Source: Deltaproteobacteria bacterium
GTDB taxonomy: Bacteria > Desulfobacterota > Binatia > UTPRO1
Reading direction: 5' to 3'
DNA: 62,638 nucleotides
NCBI GenBank assembly: GCA_016200545.1
Contig: JACQEO010000027.1
Location: 1 to 62,638, forward strand
In this document: piece by piece, positions 1 to 8,731 of the stretch
How the letters are laid out: each line of letters opens with the position of its first letter
How positions within the stretch are numbered: the first letter of the stretch is position 1
Position numbers and translations under genes: made by a program
The notes under the pieces: model-generated
Databases searched by the model: none
What the model was told of the DNA's origin: nothing
Seen by the model: only the letters and a program-made list of their open reading frames with translations

Positions 1-1
1 C

Positions 2-535
2 GAGGTCTTCAACGGCGCCGGTGTGAAGAAGATCATCGTCAACTGCCCGCACTGCTTCAACACGTTCCGCAACGAGTTTCCGCAATTCGGGGGCAACTAC
101 GAGGTCGTGCACGCCGCCGAGCTGGTGCAGAAGCTGCTCGAAGAGAAGAAGATCTCCCTCAAGCGGGACGGCTTCGAGGGGAAGCCCGTCACCTACCACG
201 ACTCCTGCTACTACGGCCGCTTCAACAACGTCTACGACGCGCCGCGCGCGGTCATCAAGGCGGTCACCGGCGAGATGCCGCACGAGATGGAACGCCACGG
301 CCGCACGGGAATGTGTTGCGGTGCCGGCGGTGGCCGCATGTGGATCGAAGAGGACCCCGACAAGCGGGTGAACCTCCTGCGCACCGATCAGGCGCTCGAG
401 ACCGAGCCGGCGGTGATCGCCATGTCGTGCCCGTTCTGCATGACGATGATCGGCGACGGCATCAAGCACAAGAATCTCGAGGACAAGGTGCAGACGCTCG
501 ACGTCATGGAGATGATCGAGCGCAACCTCGCCTGA
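2..535 (+). CDS. CCG-domain (Fe-S)-binding redox protein, C-terminal part
   Basis: The reading frame is open from the left edge, so the N-terminus lies outside the window. The visible part contains the end of one CCG (cysteine-rich) domain (CPHC) followed by a complete second one: a Cys in HDSCYYGR, then CCGAGGG, then CPFC. This arrangement is typical of HdrD/GlpC/LldE-type subunits, whose CCG domains bind iron-sulfur clusters or catalytic sites for electron transfer. Many such proteins in organisms rich in acyl-CoA dehydrogenases are thought to link ETF to the membrane quinone pool; with etfAB and an acyl-CoA dehydrogenase in this window that role is plausible here, but it is inference. An internal GTG lies at 23, but the upstream open frame argues that it is not the true start. 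Confidence 0.85.
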   Translation, partial: EVFNGAGVKKIIVNCPHCFNTFRNEFPQFGGNYEVVHAAELVQKLLEEKKISLKRDGFEGKPVTYHDSCYYGRFNNVYDAPRAVIKAVTGEMPHEMERHGRTGMCCGAGGGRMWIEEDPDKRVNLLRTDQALETEPAVIAMSCPFCMTMIGDGIKHKNLEDKVQTLDVMEMIERNLA

Positions 536-739
536 GGCTCACGCCATCACACTCGTCTTCCGAGGCGTGCGCTTCACGATGACGGCTCTGCTCAATCAGT
601 AGGCGTACGCGCCTATCGGTTGGGCATACGTCCGCGGGATTCAGTCCCGGAAGAGCGCTCATCAGGCGATCGATCCTGCGGGGGTTTTTGGGCCAGATAT
701 CCATCCTTCGGTGGAGATTGACGTCCACTGTTCGTTGCA

Positions 740-755
740 TGGAACTGCGATTGCT
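740..755 (+). promoter_or_regulatory. Putative sigma-54 (-24/-12) promoter of amt
   Basis: The 16-mer TGGAACTGCGATTGCT matches the sigma-54 consensus TGGCACG-N4-TTGCW at the invariant GG and GC, with the required 10 bases between them. The predicted start lies near 766, giving a leader of about 75 nt before the ammonium transporter. Ammonium transporter genes are classically sigma-54/NtrC controlled. I did not find a convincing NtrC site upstream. The rest of the 536-839 gap holds only a small GGGA/TCCC hairpin (about 632-646) and no gene. Confidence 0.6.
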
Positions 756-828
756 CTCTGCCCCTCCGATCGCGAGACACGCAGCGACGCGATCTGAAGA
801 ATCCAAACTCGGAGGGGGAAAAGCTCAC

Positions 829-846
829 ATGGTGAAATCATGGTGA
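829..846 (+). other. Possible 5-codon leader ORF overlapping amt start
   Basis: A strong purine-rich Shine-Dalgarno stretch (GGAGGGGGAA, 811-820) is best spaced for the ATG at 829, which opens a five-codon frame (M-V-K-S-W, stop 844-846). The amt ATG at 840 lies inside this mini-frame in another register and is about 20 nt from the same Shine-Dalgarno. The mini-ORF could couple translation to amt, or simply be chance. Confidence 0.3.
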
Positions 847-2549
847 CAGCAAGGAAGCGAGTCGTTGGTGTGCTGGCGCTGCTCCTCTTCTCGATGGCGC
901 CGACGCTATCGAGCCTGGCACGCGCAGAGGAGGAAGCGCCGCCGCCGCAGTTGCCCGCGTACTTCACGGGGACGAGCGCCGATCCGGTGAAGCCGGCGTG
1001 GCCCGATCCGACCGGTGGGTCGACTGGCGTGTGGGCGGCACCCGCGGGTGACGCCAAAGGCGACGTCCCGGGCACTCTGACCGTCCCGGACGTCTACGAT
1101 CGGGTCGTGCACAATATGATCTCGATCAACTTCGTCTGGACGCTCGTCACCGGCTTCCTCGTCATGTTCATGCAGGCCGGCTTCATGTTCGTCGAAACCG
1201 GACTCTGCCGAGCCAAGAACGCGGCCCACACGGCCGCCATGAATTTCTTGATTTACCCGCTCGGATGCCTGGGCTTTTGGGCGTACGGCTTCGCGATCGG
1301 CTGGGGCAACTGGTGGAACGGCCCTGTGGCACCCGGATGGTATGCCTCGCTTGGGCCCGGCCTCGCGGTCCTGAACAGCGGCATTGGGCTGGGCGCGGCG
1401 ACCGACGCGGCGGGCAATGCCACCGGCGCCTACACGTACGGCATCTTGGGCACGAAGGGCTTCTTCCTCACCAGCTCGGTCAACGACGTGGGCGTGATGG
1501 CGATCTTCTTCTTCATGATGGTGTTCATGGACACCACGGCCACGATCCCGACCGGTGCGATGGCCGAGCGTTGGGCGTGGAAGAATTTCTGCCTCTACGG
1601 TCTGTGGATCGCGCTGCCCTACTGCATCTACGCGAATTGGCTTTGGGGCGGCGGCTGGCTGGCCCAAGGTGGCATCAACTGGGGTCTTGGACACGGGGCG
1701 GTGGACTTCGCCGGGTCCGGTGTCGTGCACGGTATGGGGGGTATCATCGGGCTCGCCGGGGCGATGGTCCTCGGCTCCCGTATCGGCAAATACGACTCGC
1801 ACGGTCGGCCGCAGGCACTCCCGGGTCACAACGTGCCGATGGTGGTCCTCGGCACGTTCATCCTCGCGTTCGGCTGGTTCGGCTTCAACCCCGGCTCCAC
1901 GCTCGCCGGTACCGACCTTCGCATCAGCTTCATCGTCGTCAACACGATGCTGGCGAGCATAACCGGGGCGCTCGGTGCGCAGCTTGCGCTCAGCTTCAAG
2001 GGCCTCAAGCACGACCCGACCATGATGTGCAACGGCATGCTCGCCGGGCTGGTCGCGATCACGGCGCCGTCTGCATTCGTCAATCCAGTGGGCGCTGCCA
2101 TCATCGGCGCCATCGCCGGCGTCCTCGTTGTCTACAGCGTGTTCTTCTTCGAGGCCCGCGGCGTCGACGATCCCGTAGGGGCCATCTCCGTCCACGGCGT
2201 GAACGGTCTCTGGGGCGTGCTGTCGGTCGGCATCTTCGCGACCGGCGAGTACGGTGCGGGGTGGAACGGCGTCGTGCGCGACGAGATGGTGAAGGCCTAC
2301 GGGTCGGACGGTGTGCGCGGACTCCTCTATGGCGACTTTTCGCAGTTCGCCATGCAGGTGATCGACTGCGCCGTGCTGACGGTCTTCGCGTTCACGATGG
2401 CCTACGTGTGGTTCAAGCTGAGCGATCTGATCACGCCCATCCGCGTCAGCAAGGAGACCGAGATCGAAGGGCTCGACGGCCCGGAGATGGGCACCATCGG
2501 CTACCCGGACTTTCAAATTCACCCGACGGGTCAACGGATGGCAGGGTAG
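840..2549 (+). CDS. amt: Ammonium transporter (Amt/MEP/Rh family)
   Basis: A 569-residue Amt channel for ammonium/ammonia uptake at the inner membrane. The N-terminus (about residues 1-30) is a cleavable signal peptide ending near ARAEE, followed by a roughly 60-residue Pro-rich periplasmic extension and then 11 predicted membrane segments. The two pore histidines are visible: His297 in the SGVVHGMGG segment and His452 in the ISVHGVNG segment. The FMQAGFMFVETGLCRAKN signature of the first membrane helices is also present. The protein is longer than typical AmtB (about 430 residues) because of its N-terminal extension. No glnK/PII gene lies next to it. Expression is probably nitrogen-regulated through the sigma-54 promoter at 740. 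Confidence 0.95.
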   Translation: MVTARKRVVGVLALLLFSMAPTLSSLARAEEEAPPPQLPAYFTGTSADPVKPAWPDPTGGSTGVWAAPAGDAKGDVPGTLTVPDVYDRVVHNMISINFVWTLVTGFLVMFMQAGFMFVETGLCRAKNAAHTAAMNFLIYPLGCLGFWAYGFAIGWGNWWNGPVAPGWYASLGPGLAVLNSGIGLGAATDAAGNATGAYTYGILGTKGFFLTSSVNDVGVMAIFFFMMVFMDTTATIPTGAMAERWAWKNFCLYGLWIALPYCIYANWLWGGGWLAQGGINWGLGHGAVDFAGSGVVHGMGGIIGLAGAMVLGSRIGKYDSHGRPQALPGHNVPMVVLGTFILAFGWFGFNPGSTLAGTDLRISFIVVNTMLASITGALGAQLALSFKGLKHDPTMMCNGMLAGLVAITAPSAFVNPVGAAIIGAIAGVLVVYSVFFFEARGVDDPVGAISVHGVNGLWGVLSVGIFATGEYGAGWNGVVRDEMVKAYGSDGVRGLLYGDFSQFAMQVIDCAVLTVFAFTMAYVWFKLSDLITPIRVSKETEIEGLDGPEMGTIGYPDFQIHPTGQRMAG

Positions 2550-2578
2550 ACGACTCCTCCTCCGAGTTGTGGGCGAAC

Positions 2579-2604
2579 GGGCTGGCGGGGCGACCCGCCG
2601 GCCC
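2579..2604 (+). terminator. Hairpin terminator after amt
   Basis: Arms GGGCTGGCGGG and CCCGCCGGCCC (11 bp with one G-T pair) around a GCGA loop, 30 nt after the amt stop. The following bases (GTTGCCTTTCC) give only a weak U-tract, so intrinsic termination is likely but not certain. Confidence 0.5.
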
Positions 2605-2675
2605 GTTGCCTTTCCAGCTCCGCGTATCGTCCAACTTCCGCGTCCGTCGGGCGGCTGCTACATTTCGACCTTGGT

Positions 2676-3317
2676 GTGAGGATGGTATCCCCGATCCGGA
2701 TCGCAATCGCCGACGATCACGCGCTCTTCCGGCAGGGATTGCTGGCACTGCTTCGCCCGCAGCTCGACATCGAGGTCGTCGCCGAGCTGGAGCGGGCCGA
2801 GGATCTGGTTCCGACGTTGCAACGCACGGACTGCGACGTGCTCCTCCTCGATTTGCAGATGGAGCGCAGCACGCTGTCCGACATCGAACCGCTGGCCGAG
2901 CGTGTCGCCGTCCTCGTCGTCACGGCCACGGAACGCGTCGAGGACGCGGTCGCAGCGATCCGTGCGGGCGCGCGCGGCGTGGTGTTCAAGCGATTTCCGA
3001 TCGAAACGCTGCTGACGGCCGTACACGCGGTCGTCGGCGGCCAGATGTGGATGCCCCCGGCGCTACAGGCCGACGTCTTGGCGCGGTTGCGCGAACCGGC
3101 GGGTGCCGCGTTGACCCGGCGAGAGCGCGAGATCGTGTGCCACGTCGCGCGCGGGCTCCGCAACGCGGAGGTCGCCGAACGACTCAGTATCAGCGAAGTC
3201 ACCGTCAAGACGCACGTCAACAACATCTTTCAGAAGCTCGGGCTCCGTGATCGAGTTGAGCTGGCGCTGTACGCGGTCCGGATGGGGATGATCGGGGCGC
3301 ACGAGCGCCGCCTCTAG
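2676..3317 (+). CDS. LuxR/NarL-type response regulator
   Basis: A 213-residue two-domain regulator. Residues about 5-120 form a receiver: the acidic pair in IAIADDH, the phosphoacceptor Asp in VLLLDLQ, and a Lys in GVVFKR. Residues about 145-205 form a LuxR helix-turn-helix beginning LTRREREIV and containing the recognition helix around SEVTVKTHVNNIF. The family binds DNA as a dimer after phosphorylation. No histidine kinase is adjacent, so it is an orphan here. The start is GTG at 2676; ATG at 2682 is an equally possible start. It is separated from amt by a terminator, so it is probably an independent unit. Confidence 0.9.
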   Translation: MRMVSPIRIAIADDHALFRQGLLALLRPQLDIEVVAELERAEDLVPTLQRTDCDVLLLDLQMERSTLSDIEPLAERVAVLVVTATERVEDAVAAIRAGARGVVFKRFPIETLLTAVHAVVGGQMWMPPALQADVLARLREPAGAALTRREREIVCHVARGLRNAEVAERLSISEVTVKTHVNNIFQKLGLRDRVELALYAVRMGMIGAHERRL

Positions 3318-3349
3318 CGACGTCCGTCCACCCTCCTGCCGCCGGTCGG

Positions 3350-6300
3350 CTACCGTACTCGCAACGCCGGGCCGCGGAAGCACCGGCCGCCGATGTTCAG
3401 CGTGACCTGCGTCGACGCCAGGTCGTTGGCGAGTCCTGACGACCACGCGCGGGTCGCGCTCACGGAGATCTTGAAGACTCCGGGCGCGTTCCGCTTCGCG
3501 CGCAGCGCGATGCTGCGGATGCCCGTCGCCCCCTTGGGCGCGCGGTAGCGGAACCCGGTGCCCTTCTGCACCATGGCGGCACCGGCGATCGTGGCGTGGA
3601 AGATGGGACCGTCGCCGTCGGCGGCGATGACGCCGATCGGCGTCTGTGCGTAGACGCCGAGTCGCACCTCCACCGCCAGCGAGAACGCGCCACCGCGGTC
3701 CCTGAGCGCCGCGCGCCTGAAGGTGACGGGCACGTCCGTTTCGCAGACCATGGGCGCGCCGGTGGGGATGCTCAAGGCGTCGGCGGGATCGCTGGCGGCA
3801 TCGCGCTCGTCGCCGTCGGCGAAGCCGTCCCCATCCTGATCGATGCCGATCCGTACGCCGGAACCCGGCGGCGTGCAGGTGTAGGTGACCTCTTGGCCGC
3901 CGCTCGCGGCGAGCGCGCGCAGCGCAGCGTCGGAGAGCGGCAGGTCACTCGCGCGATCACTCGCGAACGTGCCCCCGCCCATGTAGACGAAGCCGCGCGC
4001 CGTTCCCGCGTCGAGCGCCTTGGCGACGAGGTCGCACTCCCCCGCGTCGGCGCGTTGGATCAGCAGGGTGATACGTGCGTCGACGGTGGCGCCGTTCGCC
4101 GCCGTGCGCGTGATCTGCTGGCCGACGATCGGTGCCAGGTTGGAGTCGTAGGCGAGCATGAACGCTTCCATGTTGCGGCGCATCGGATCGCCCGCCGCCC
4201 CCGCCGCGAAGCCGCCGGGATTGATCCCGCTCTGATTGAACACCGCCCCTGAGTGAAAGCGGAAGGTGGTGTCGACCGAGCCGTCGTGGAGGAAGCCGAA
4301 GCCACGTACCTGCTCGCCGCGGTTGGCGGCGCCGCCGCCCGGTCCCGTCGCGAAGCCGAACATGCCGACCTTTTGGTACAGGTTGCGGAGGTGTGGGATC
4401 TTGAAGACCTGGGTCTCGCCTTCGAAGCTCGCCTCGCCGTCGGTACCGAAAAATCCGGGAGCGGCGACGGCGAAGTTGTCGTTGCCGGTCGGGTCCAGGC
4501 GATGGCACCCGTTGCAGTTCTGTACCGTGTCGGAGATCGCTCCGAAGTACATGTCGTGACCGGCCTGCTGCGCCGGCGTGAGCGAGTTGTCGAGGTTGCG
4601 GATCGGGTTCGGTGGGTAGGTCACCTGGAGGATGAAGTCGGTGAAGGCCTGCATCTCGGTCGCCGTCAGTTGCGCGCTCCGCCCGATCAGTCCTTGGAAC
4701 GCGGGGTTGAACTTCTTGAACGCCGCGACCTCGTCGAAGGTGCCTCTGTTGGGCTGCGCGCTCAGCGCGTCGTTGCCGCCGGTCCGGTCGCCGCGCCAGT
4801 GCATCGGTCCGTGATTGGCCATGCCGCGGAGGCTCTGCGTCGTCATCGGGCCCTTCATCGGATGAAAGTTGGGATTGATGAATGGTCCCACCCGGAAGGG
4901 ACCGGGGTTGTTGACGACGACGCCGTCGGGGTCGCCGAGGTCCCAGGCGAGGCTGTCGAAGTCGCCGAAGATATGGCAACTGGCGCACGCCGAGTCGCCG
5001 TGACTCGACGTCGCGCGCGCATTGTAGAGGAACGGACGGCCGGCGATGACGCTCGCGGGCTCCGGATTGTAGAGGGCGACGTGCGCCTGCTCGGCGCCGG
5101 TCGCCGTGCTGAGAACTGAGACGGAGTCGTCGAAGCGCGTCAGGACGTAGAGCTGGGAGCGGGTCTCGTCGAGAACGAGACCCGTCGGTCCGCCACCGCT
5201 CACGTGCAATTGATCCGCGGCGTCGGAAACGAAGCTGTCGGCGGCGAGCTCGGTCGTGCTGTAGACGCCGACGGCGCTCGAGCCGAACCCCGCGACGTAC
5301 AGAGACGCGCCGTCGTTGGAGACCGCCATGCCGAGCGGAAAAGCGAGGCTGGCGTCGTTCTCCGCGTTGGGAGTCGCGGCGCAGCAGGTCGAGTAGTCGA
5401 CGTGCTTGTTCAAGTGGCGAGGGTCGCGAGCGCCCCCGGCGTGGAGGATCGTGATCCGGCTCTCGGCGAGGTGCCCGCGGACGCTCGGCGGCTCACCGGG
5501 CGGTTTGAATCCCGCCGCGAACACGCCCGCGCCCTCGAAGCGCACCTCGTTGAACGATTCGAGATTCGAGACGTAGACGTCGCCATTCGCGGGATTCACG
5601 ACCATGTTGAAGAGGATCGTGCCCACGCCCTGCCAGTTGCCGGGCGCGCCCGGTACGGCGGACGGTGGGTTCGTCGTCGCGTCGATCGTGAACACGTCGC
5701 GGTCGGGGAGCGAGAAGCGCACGATGCTGTCCCAGCAGCGGCCGCGCTCGTCCACCCAATGGGTGCCGTTGAACTTGACGATCAGGCCCACCTCCGGAGC
5801 GGCGATGCCTTGGAAATTCGTGTTGGGTGGCGGCATCCCGCCCGGCGGCGCGCTGCAGTCGAGGGGTCCGGTCGTGGCGGCGCCGCCGTCGGGTACGAAG
5901 CCGGCGTTGATCGTGGTCGAGCGATTGCCGGAGTGGAAGATCGCGACGTACACGCGGTTTCCGCCCGGCGATACCGCAAGCGCCCGCGGGGTGTCGCCGA
6001 AGAGCGTGATGATCGTCGTCGGTGTGCCGCCGAGTCCGCTGCCGAGATTCGTCGCGTCGAACACCCAGACGTCGGCCCGCCCGTCGCCTGTCGTCGTCAG
6101 CGTGGTGTCGATCGTCGCCTGGAGCGGCGTGTTCTGGCCGCGGCGCGCGGTGGTGATGAACGCCTGCGTCCCGCCCGGTCCGGCGAACACGATGTCGCGC
6201 GGCTCGTCGCCGACGAGCAGCGTGCGTACCACATGCGCGCTCGCCGGCGTCGTCACGTCGACGACGCTCACGCTGTCCGACAGGTGGTTCACCACCCACA

Positions 6301-6568
6301 CCTCGGTGTTGGTGCGCGCCGCGACCGCGATCGGCTCGAGTCCGACGGGCACCGAGCCGACGCGAGTCAGGGTGCCGGTGCCGACGTCGAAGATCTCCAG
6401 TCGATTATCGGGCGTATTGATCGCGAAGAGCCGCGTCCCGTCCGGCGACTGCGCCAGCGGTCGGACCTGTCCGGTCTCGAACACGGTGAAGGGGGACGTC
6501 GCGTGCGCGGCCTCGGGGACGAGGGCGACGACCGCGAGGGCGGCGAGGATGCAGCACAGGCGATTCAC
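3350..6568 (-). CDS. Secreted beta-propeller / dihaem cytochrome c protein
   Basis: A 1072-residue exported protein: signal peptide at 1-23 (ends AAHA), then about 480 residues of YVTN-like beta-propeller repeats (runs such as SPDGTRLFAINTPDNR and NTEVWVVNHLSDSVSVVDV), then a dihaem cytochrome-peroxidase-like region with haem motifs CASCH at 528 and CNGCH at 685. Near the C-terminus an EF-hand-like DQDGDGFADGDE loop is followed by a beta-rich domain. Similar fusions are periplasmic or outer-surface electron-transfer proteins, often annotated as MauG/CcpA-like; the substrate is unknown. It stands alone, convergent with the response regulator. Confidence 0.8.
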   Translation of the reverse strand: MNRLCCILAALAVVALVPEAAHATSPFTVFETGQVRPLAQSPDGTRLFAINTPDNRLEIFDVGTGTLTRVGSVPVGLEPIAVAARTNTEVWVVNHLSDSVSVVDVTTPASAHVVRTLLVGDEPRDIVFAGPGGTQAFITTARRGQNTPLQATIDTTLTTTGDGRADVWVFDATNLGSGLGGTPTTIITLFGDTPRALAVSPGGNRVYVAIFHSGNRSTTINAGFVPDGGAATTGPLDCSAPPGGMPPPNTNFQGIAAPEVGLIVKFNGTHWVDERGRCWDSIVRFSLPDRDVFTIDATTNPPSAVPGAPGNWQGVGTILFNMVVNPANGDVYVSNLESFNEVRFEGAGVFAAGFKPPGEPPSVRGHLAESRITILHAGGARDPRHLNKHVDYSTCCAATPNAENDASLAFPLGMAVSNDGASLYVAGFGSSAVGVYSTTELAADSFVSDAADQLHVSGGGPTGLVLDETRSQLYVLTRFDDSVSVLSTATGAEQAHVALYNPEPASVIAGRPFLYNARATSSHGDSACASCHIFGDFDSLAWDLGDPDGVVVNNPGPFRVGPFINPNFHPMKGPMTTQSLRGMANHGPMHWRGDRTGGNDALSAQPNRGTFDEVAAFKKFNPAFQGLIGRSAQLTATEMQAFTDFILQVTYPPNPIRNLDNSLTPAQQAGHDMYFGAISDTVQNCNGCHRLDPTGNDNFAVAAPGFFGTDGEASFEGETQVFKIPHLRNLYQKVGMFGFATGPGGGAANRGEQVRGFGFLHDGSVDTTFRFHSGAVFNQSGINPGGFAAGAAGDPMRRNMEAFMLAYDSNLAPIVGQQITRTAANGATVDARITLLIQRADAGECDLVAKALDAGTARGFVYMGGGTFASDRASDLPLSDAALRALAASGGQEVTYTCTPPGSGVRIGIDQDGDGFADGDERDAASDPADALSIPTGAPMVCETDVPVTFRRAALRDRGGAFSLAVEVRLGVYAQTPIGVIAADGDGPIFHATIAGAAMVQKGTGFRYRAPKGATGIRSIALRAKRNAPGVFKISVSATRAWSSGLANDLASTQVTLNIGGRCFRGPALRVR

Positions 6569-6687
6569 GGGCGTCTCCTTCGCAAACGGCAGGCTGGCGC
6601 GGAAGGCGCCACTAGCGAAGCAGTAGCACGCCCGTGGACGCGCGTGAAAGACAAAACGTCCGCTAGTCGGCTAGGGGCTCCGTTGCG

Positions 6688-7188
6688 TCAGGGGCAGGCA
6701 CCGACGCCCGGGTCGTTGGTGTCGACGCGCTTGTAGCTGTACTTGCACGTCCCGACGTCGGGGAAATTGTCGGCGAAGAACGAGGTGCCCTTGAAGGTGG
6801 CCTTCGAGCTGCCGAGCTTCGTCTTCACGCTCGCGCGCACCAACTCGCCGTCGAACGGAGCAACAGGGAGGGTGTTGCCGAGATGGCAGCCGAGCAGGGC
6901 GACCTCACCCTTCTCGTTCGGCTTCTTCGCGTCCGGGACCGCGGAGGCGTTGTAGGTGAAGTTGTTGTCGGGAATGGCGGCGTCGATGACCACCCCGAAC
7001 GTGCTCACGCCCTGGGTGATCGCCATCGTGCTCACCTTGTTACCGCTCGTGAACTTCGTACCGTCGAAACCCTTGCACGACCACTTGCCGGTCCAGTTGC
7101 CGGTGAGGTCGAAAGCATGCGCCGGGACGACCGCTGCCCCCAGGCCCAGAGTGGTCGTGGCCGCAAGGATGAAAATCGGGATTCGCAT
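6688..7188 (-). CDS. Secreted hypothetical protein
   Basis: A 166-residue protein with a clear signal peptide (about 1-21, ending VVPAHA) and a mature part that starts FDLTGNWTGKWSCKGF. The pattern of small beta strands with two or three cysteines suggests a small lipocalin-like or beta-sandwich secreted domain, but I do not recognise the family. The start at 7188 is chosen because a good Shine-Dalgarno (GGAGG) lies just upstream and the signal peptide begins there; a longer in-frame start at 7281 would add 31 non-hydrophobic residues and cross the end of the neighbouring gene. It lies downstream of the luciferase-like gene on the same strand. Confidence 0.65.
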   Translation of the reverse strand: MRIPIFILAATTTLGLGAAVVPAHAFDLTGNWTGKWSCKGFDGTKFTSGNKVSTMAITQGVSTFGVVIDAAIPDNNFTYNASAVPDAKKPNEKGEVALLGCHLGNTLPVAPFDGELVRASVKTKLGSSKATFKGTSFFADNFPDVGTCKYSYKRVDTNDPGVGACP

Positions 7189-7280
7189 GAAACGCTCCCT
7201 CCGCGGGAAAAGCCCCGCAACTGCTGCGTAGCGGGACGCATCCGTTTGCGCAAGCACTTCGCGGCGGCGCCGGCAGCGCA

Positions 7281-8263
7281 CTACGCCGCCGCCCGCGCCA
7301 GAACTTCGCGCGCGATGCGCGCGGCGCCGCTCCGCCGTAGCCCGACAGGATGTAGTGGCGGACGCCCCATTCGCGGCCGCGGCGGTGGAGCTCGGCGACG
7401 CACTCGTCCGCCGTCCCGATCAGCGCCAGCGGCATGCGTCGCACCTCGGTCTCGGAAAGCCCGAAGAGGCCGCCGAGACCGGTCGCGAAGTTGCTCGCCG
7501 CCTCGGCGGAGTCCGCGAGCATCGGGATGAAGATCGTCGACGACAGCGTGATCGCGTCGGGATCGCGTCCGGCGGCGCGTGCCTCGCTGCGGACGAAGTC
7601 GAGCTTGCGACGGAAGCCTTCGTCGGTAAGCTTCGCGACCTCGCTCGGGAGGATCGTCCCGGCGCGTCCCGAGTCGGAGATCACGTTCACGATGTCGGCC
7701 TCGCGCGCGGCGATGCGCAGCAAGCCCTTGCCGCTGCCGCCGAGCATCACCGGTGGATGCGGCTTCTGCACCGGCTTCGGGACGCTGATGGCGTCGCGCA
7801 GGTGGTAGAACTCACCGTCGATGGTCACCCGCTCCGACGTCCAGAGCGCCTTGATGATGCGCACCGACTCGTCGAGCATGCGCAGCCGCGGCTGCACGTC
7901 GGGGAAGGGCGCGCCCATCATCTCGAACTCCGAGCGCGTCCAGCCCGAGCCGAGTCCGAGGAGTACGCGCCCGCCGCTCAGGTGGTCGAGGGTCGTCGTC
8001 GCCTGCGCGGTGGTGCCGGGGTGCCGGAAGAGATTGCAGAGGACGAGGGCGCCGATGCGTACACGCGTCGTCGCGCCGGCGAGCGCGCCGAGGATCGTCG
8101 TTGCCTCCCACGCGAGCGCTTTGTCGTCGAGGCCGCCGCCGCGTTGCTCGTACGCCCAATGATCCGGGACGTAGATCGCGGAGAAGCCGCTCGTCTCCGC
8201 TTGTTGCGCCAGTGCCACCATGTCCGACGCGGGGATGCCCGCGAGTTGTAGGCCGAAGTCCAT
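7281..8263 (-). CDS. LLM-class F420-dependent oxidoreductase (frameshifted C-terminus)
   Basis: A luciferase-like monooxygenase-fold protein of about 327 residues starting MDFGLQLAGIPASDMV. Family features are the TRVRIGALV strand, HPGTTAQATTTLDHLSGGR, LLGLGSGW and KPHPPVMLGGSGKG. These enzymes use F420 or FMN to oxidise or reduce small substrates; the substrate here is unknown. The first frame runs on to 7040, across the start of the next gene, with a basic, unlike-family tail. In the next frame the sequence around 7281-7323 reads [17 protein letters not shown], the expected LLM ending. A single-base indel between about 7311 and 7330 is therefore inferred, possibly an assembly error. The start is ATG at 8263. 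Confidence 0.8.
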
Positions 8264-8316
8264 CACGTGCGTATGCGGGAGGCGCCTCGTGGAGTCAAAG
8301 AGGTCGCGCTGGGGCG

Positions 8317-8454
8317 GCGGGGGGCGGCGAGGGTCGTGGCCGCGGCCAGCGGACCTGGCGGGACGCCACATCGTGTGGATCCTTCCGTACATCGCAACGC
8401 ACTCGAAGCACGTACGGTCCAATGGCCGCGGCCACGACCCTCGCCGCCCCCCGC
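8317..8454 (-). repeat. Long hairpin element E1 (conserved-loop family)
   Basis: Perfect 32-bp inverted repeat: left arm 8317-8348 (begins GCGGGGGGCGGCGAG), right arm 8423-8454. The 74-nt loop contains, on the minus strand, the family core GTACGGAAGGATCCACAC followed by GATGTGGCGTCCCGCC. Inside the long stem a second short helix, GGACC (8351-8355) with GGTCC (8416-8420), can form. The loop is about 90% identical to that of E2 but the stem sequence differs. It lies 53 nt upstream of the 8263 start, in the sense direction of that gene. Confidence 0.85.
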
Positions 8455-8593
8455 AGTCACGCCGTGCGACCGTTTGAGTCAGCGGCGCGCTCGCCGCCTT
8501 CGGCGGCGTTGCGGGTTGCGGCGTCGGTGCGCGTACGCGGCAACCACTGTCGGAATAGTTCGGGGACGCGGACGGTGTAGTGCTGCGGTGCGA
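8455..8593. other. Spacer between hairpins E1 and E2, probable divergent promoter region
   Basis: This 139-nt gap separates the two hairpins and must hold the start sites if both flanking genes are read outwards through their hairpins. It contains a small 7-bp hairpin (CGCCGCC-TTC-GGCGGCG, 8492-8508) and no clear -35/-10 pair or open frame of coding character. Confidence 0.35.
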
Positions 8594-8731
8594 GCCTGGG
8601 GGCGGAAGCGGTGGGGGCGCGCGCGTTGGGCCGTGCGTGCTTCGCGTGCGCTTCGACGTACGGAAGGATCCACACGATGTGGCGTCCCGCCAGGTCCGCT
8701 GCGCGCGCCCACACCGCTCCCGCCCCCAGGC
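8594..8731 (+). repeat. Long hairpin element E2 (conserved-loop family)
   Basis: Inverted repeat of 31 bp with two mismatches: left arm 8594-8624 (begins GCCTGGGGGCGGAAG), right arm 8701-8731. The 76-nt loop carries the family core on the plus strand (GTACGGAAGGATCCACAC, then GATGTGGCGTCCCGCC). The inner helix is GGGCC/GGTCC, a G-U-compatible change from E1. It is inverted relative to E1 and lies about 105 nt upstream of the MFS transporter, in its sense direction. Confidence 0.85.

Noticed and set aside
615..660. Third copy of the R repeat near GGGATTCAGTCCC
   Set aside because: Only the hairpin core is similar; the conserved GACGCCCATCGCGAGCG tail is missing.
906..2534. Long open frame antisense to amt
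   Set aside because: It mirrors the amt codon pattern, is rich in Arg/His/Asp with no hydrophobic core, and has no ribosome-binding site; typical of high-GC shadow frames. The same applies to the antisense frames over 19019-22096 and 38555-41335.
7040..7280. Extension of the luciferase-like protein to 7040 in the original frame
   Set aside because: It overlaps the start and signal peptide of the next gene and encodes a basic tail unlike the family; a frameshift to the stop at 7281 explains the data better.
8594..8731. E elements as integron attC sites
   Set aside because: E2 has a GTTGGGC-like R box, but no matching RYYYAAC partner is at the other end, other copies lack it, and no integrase is present.
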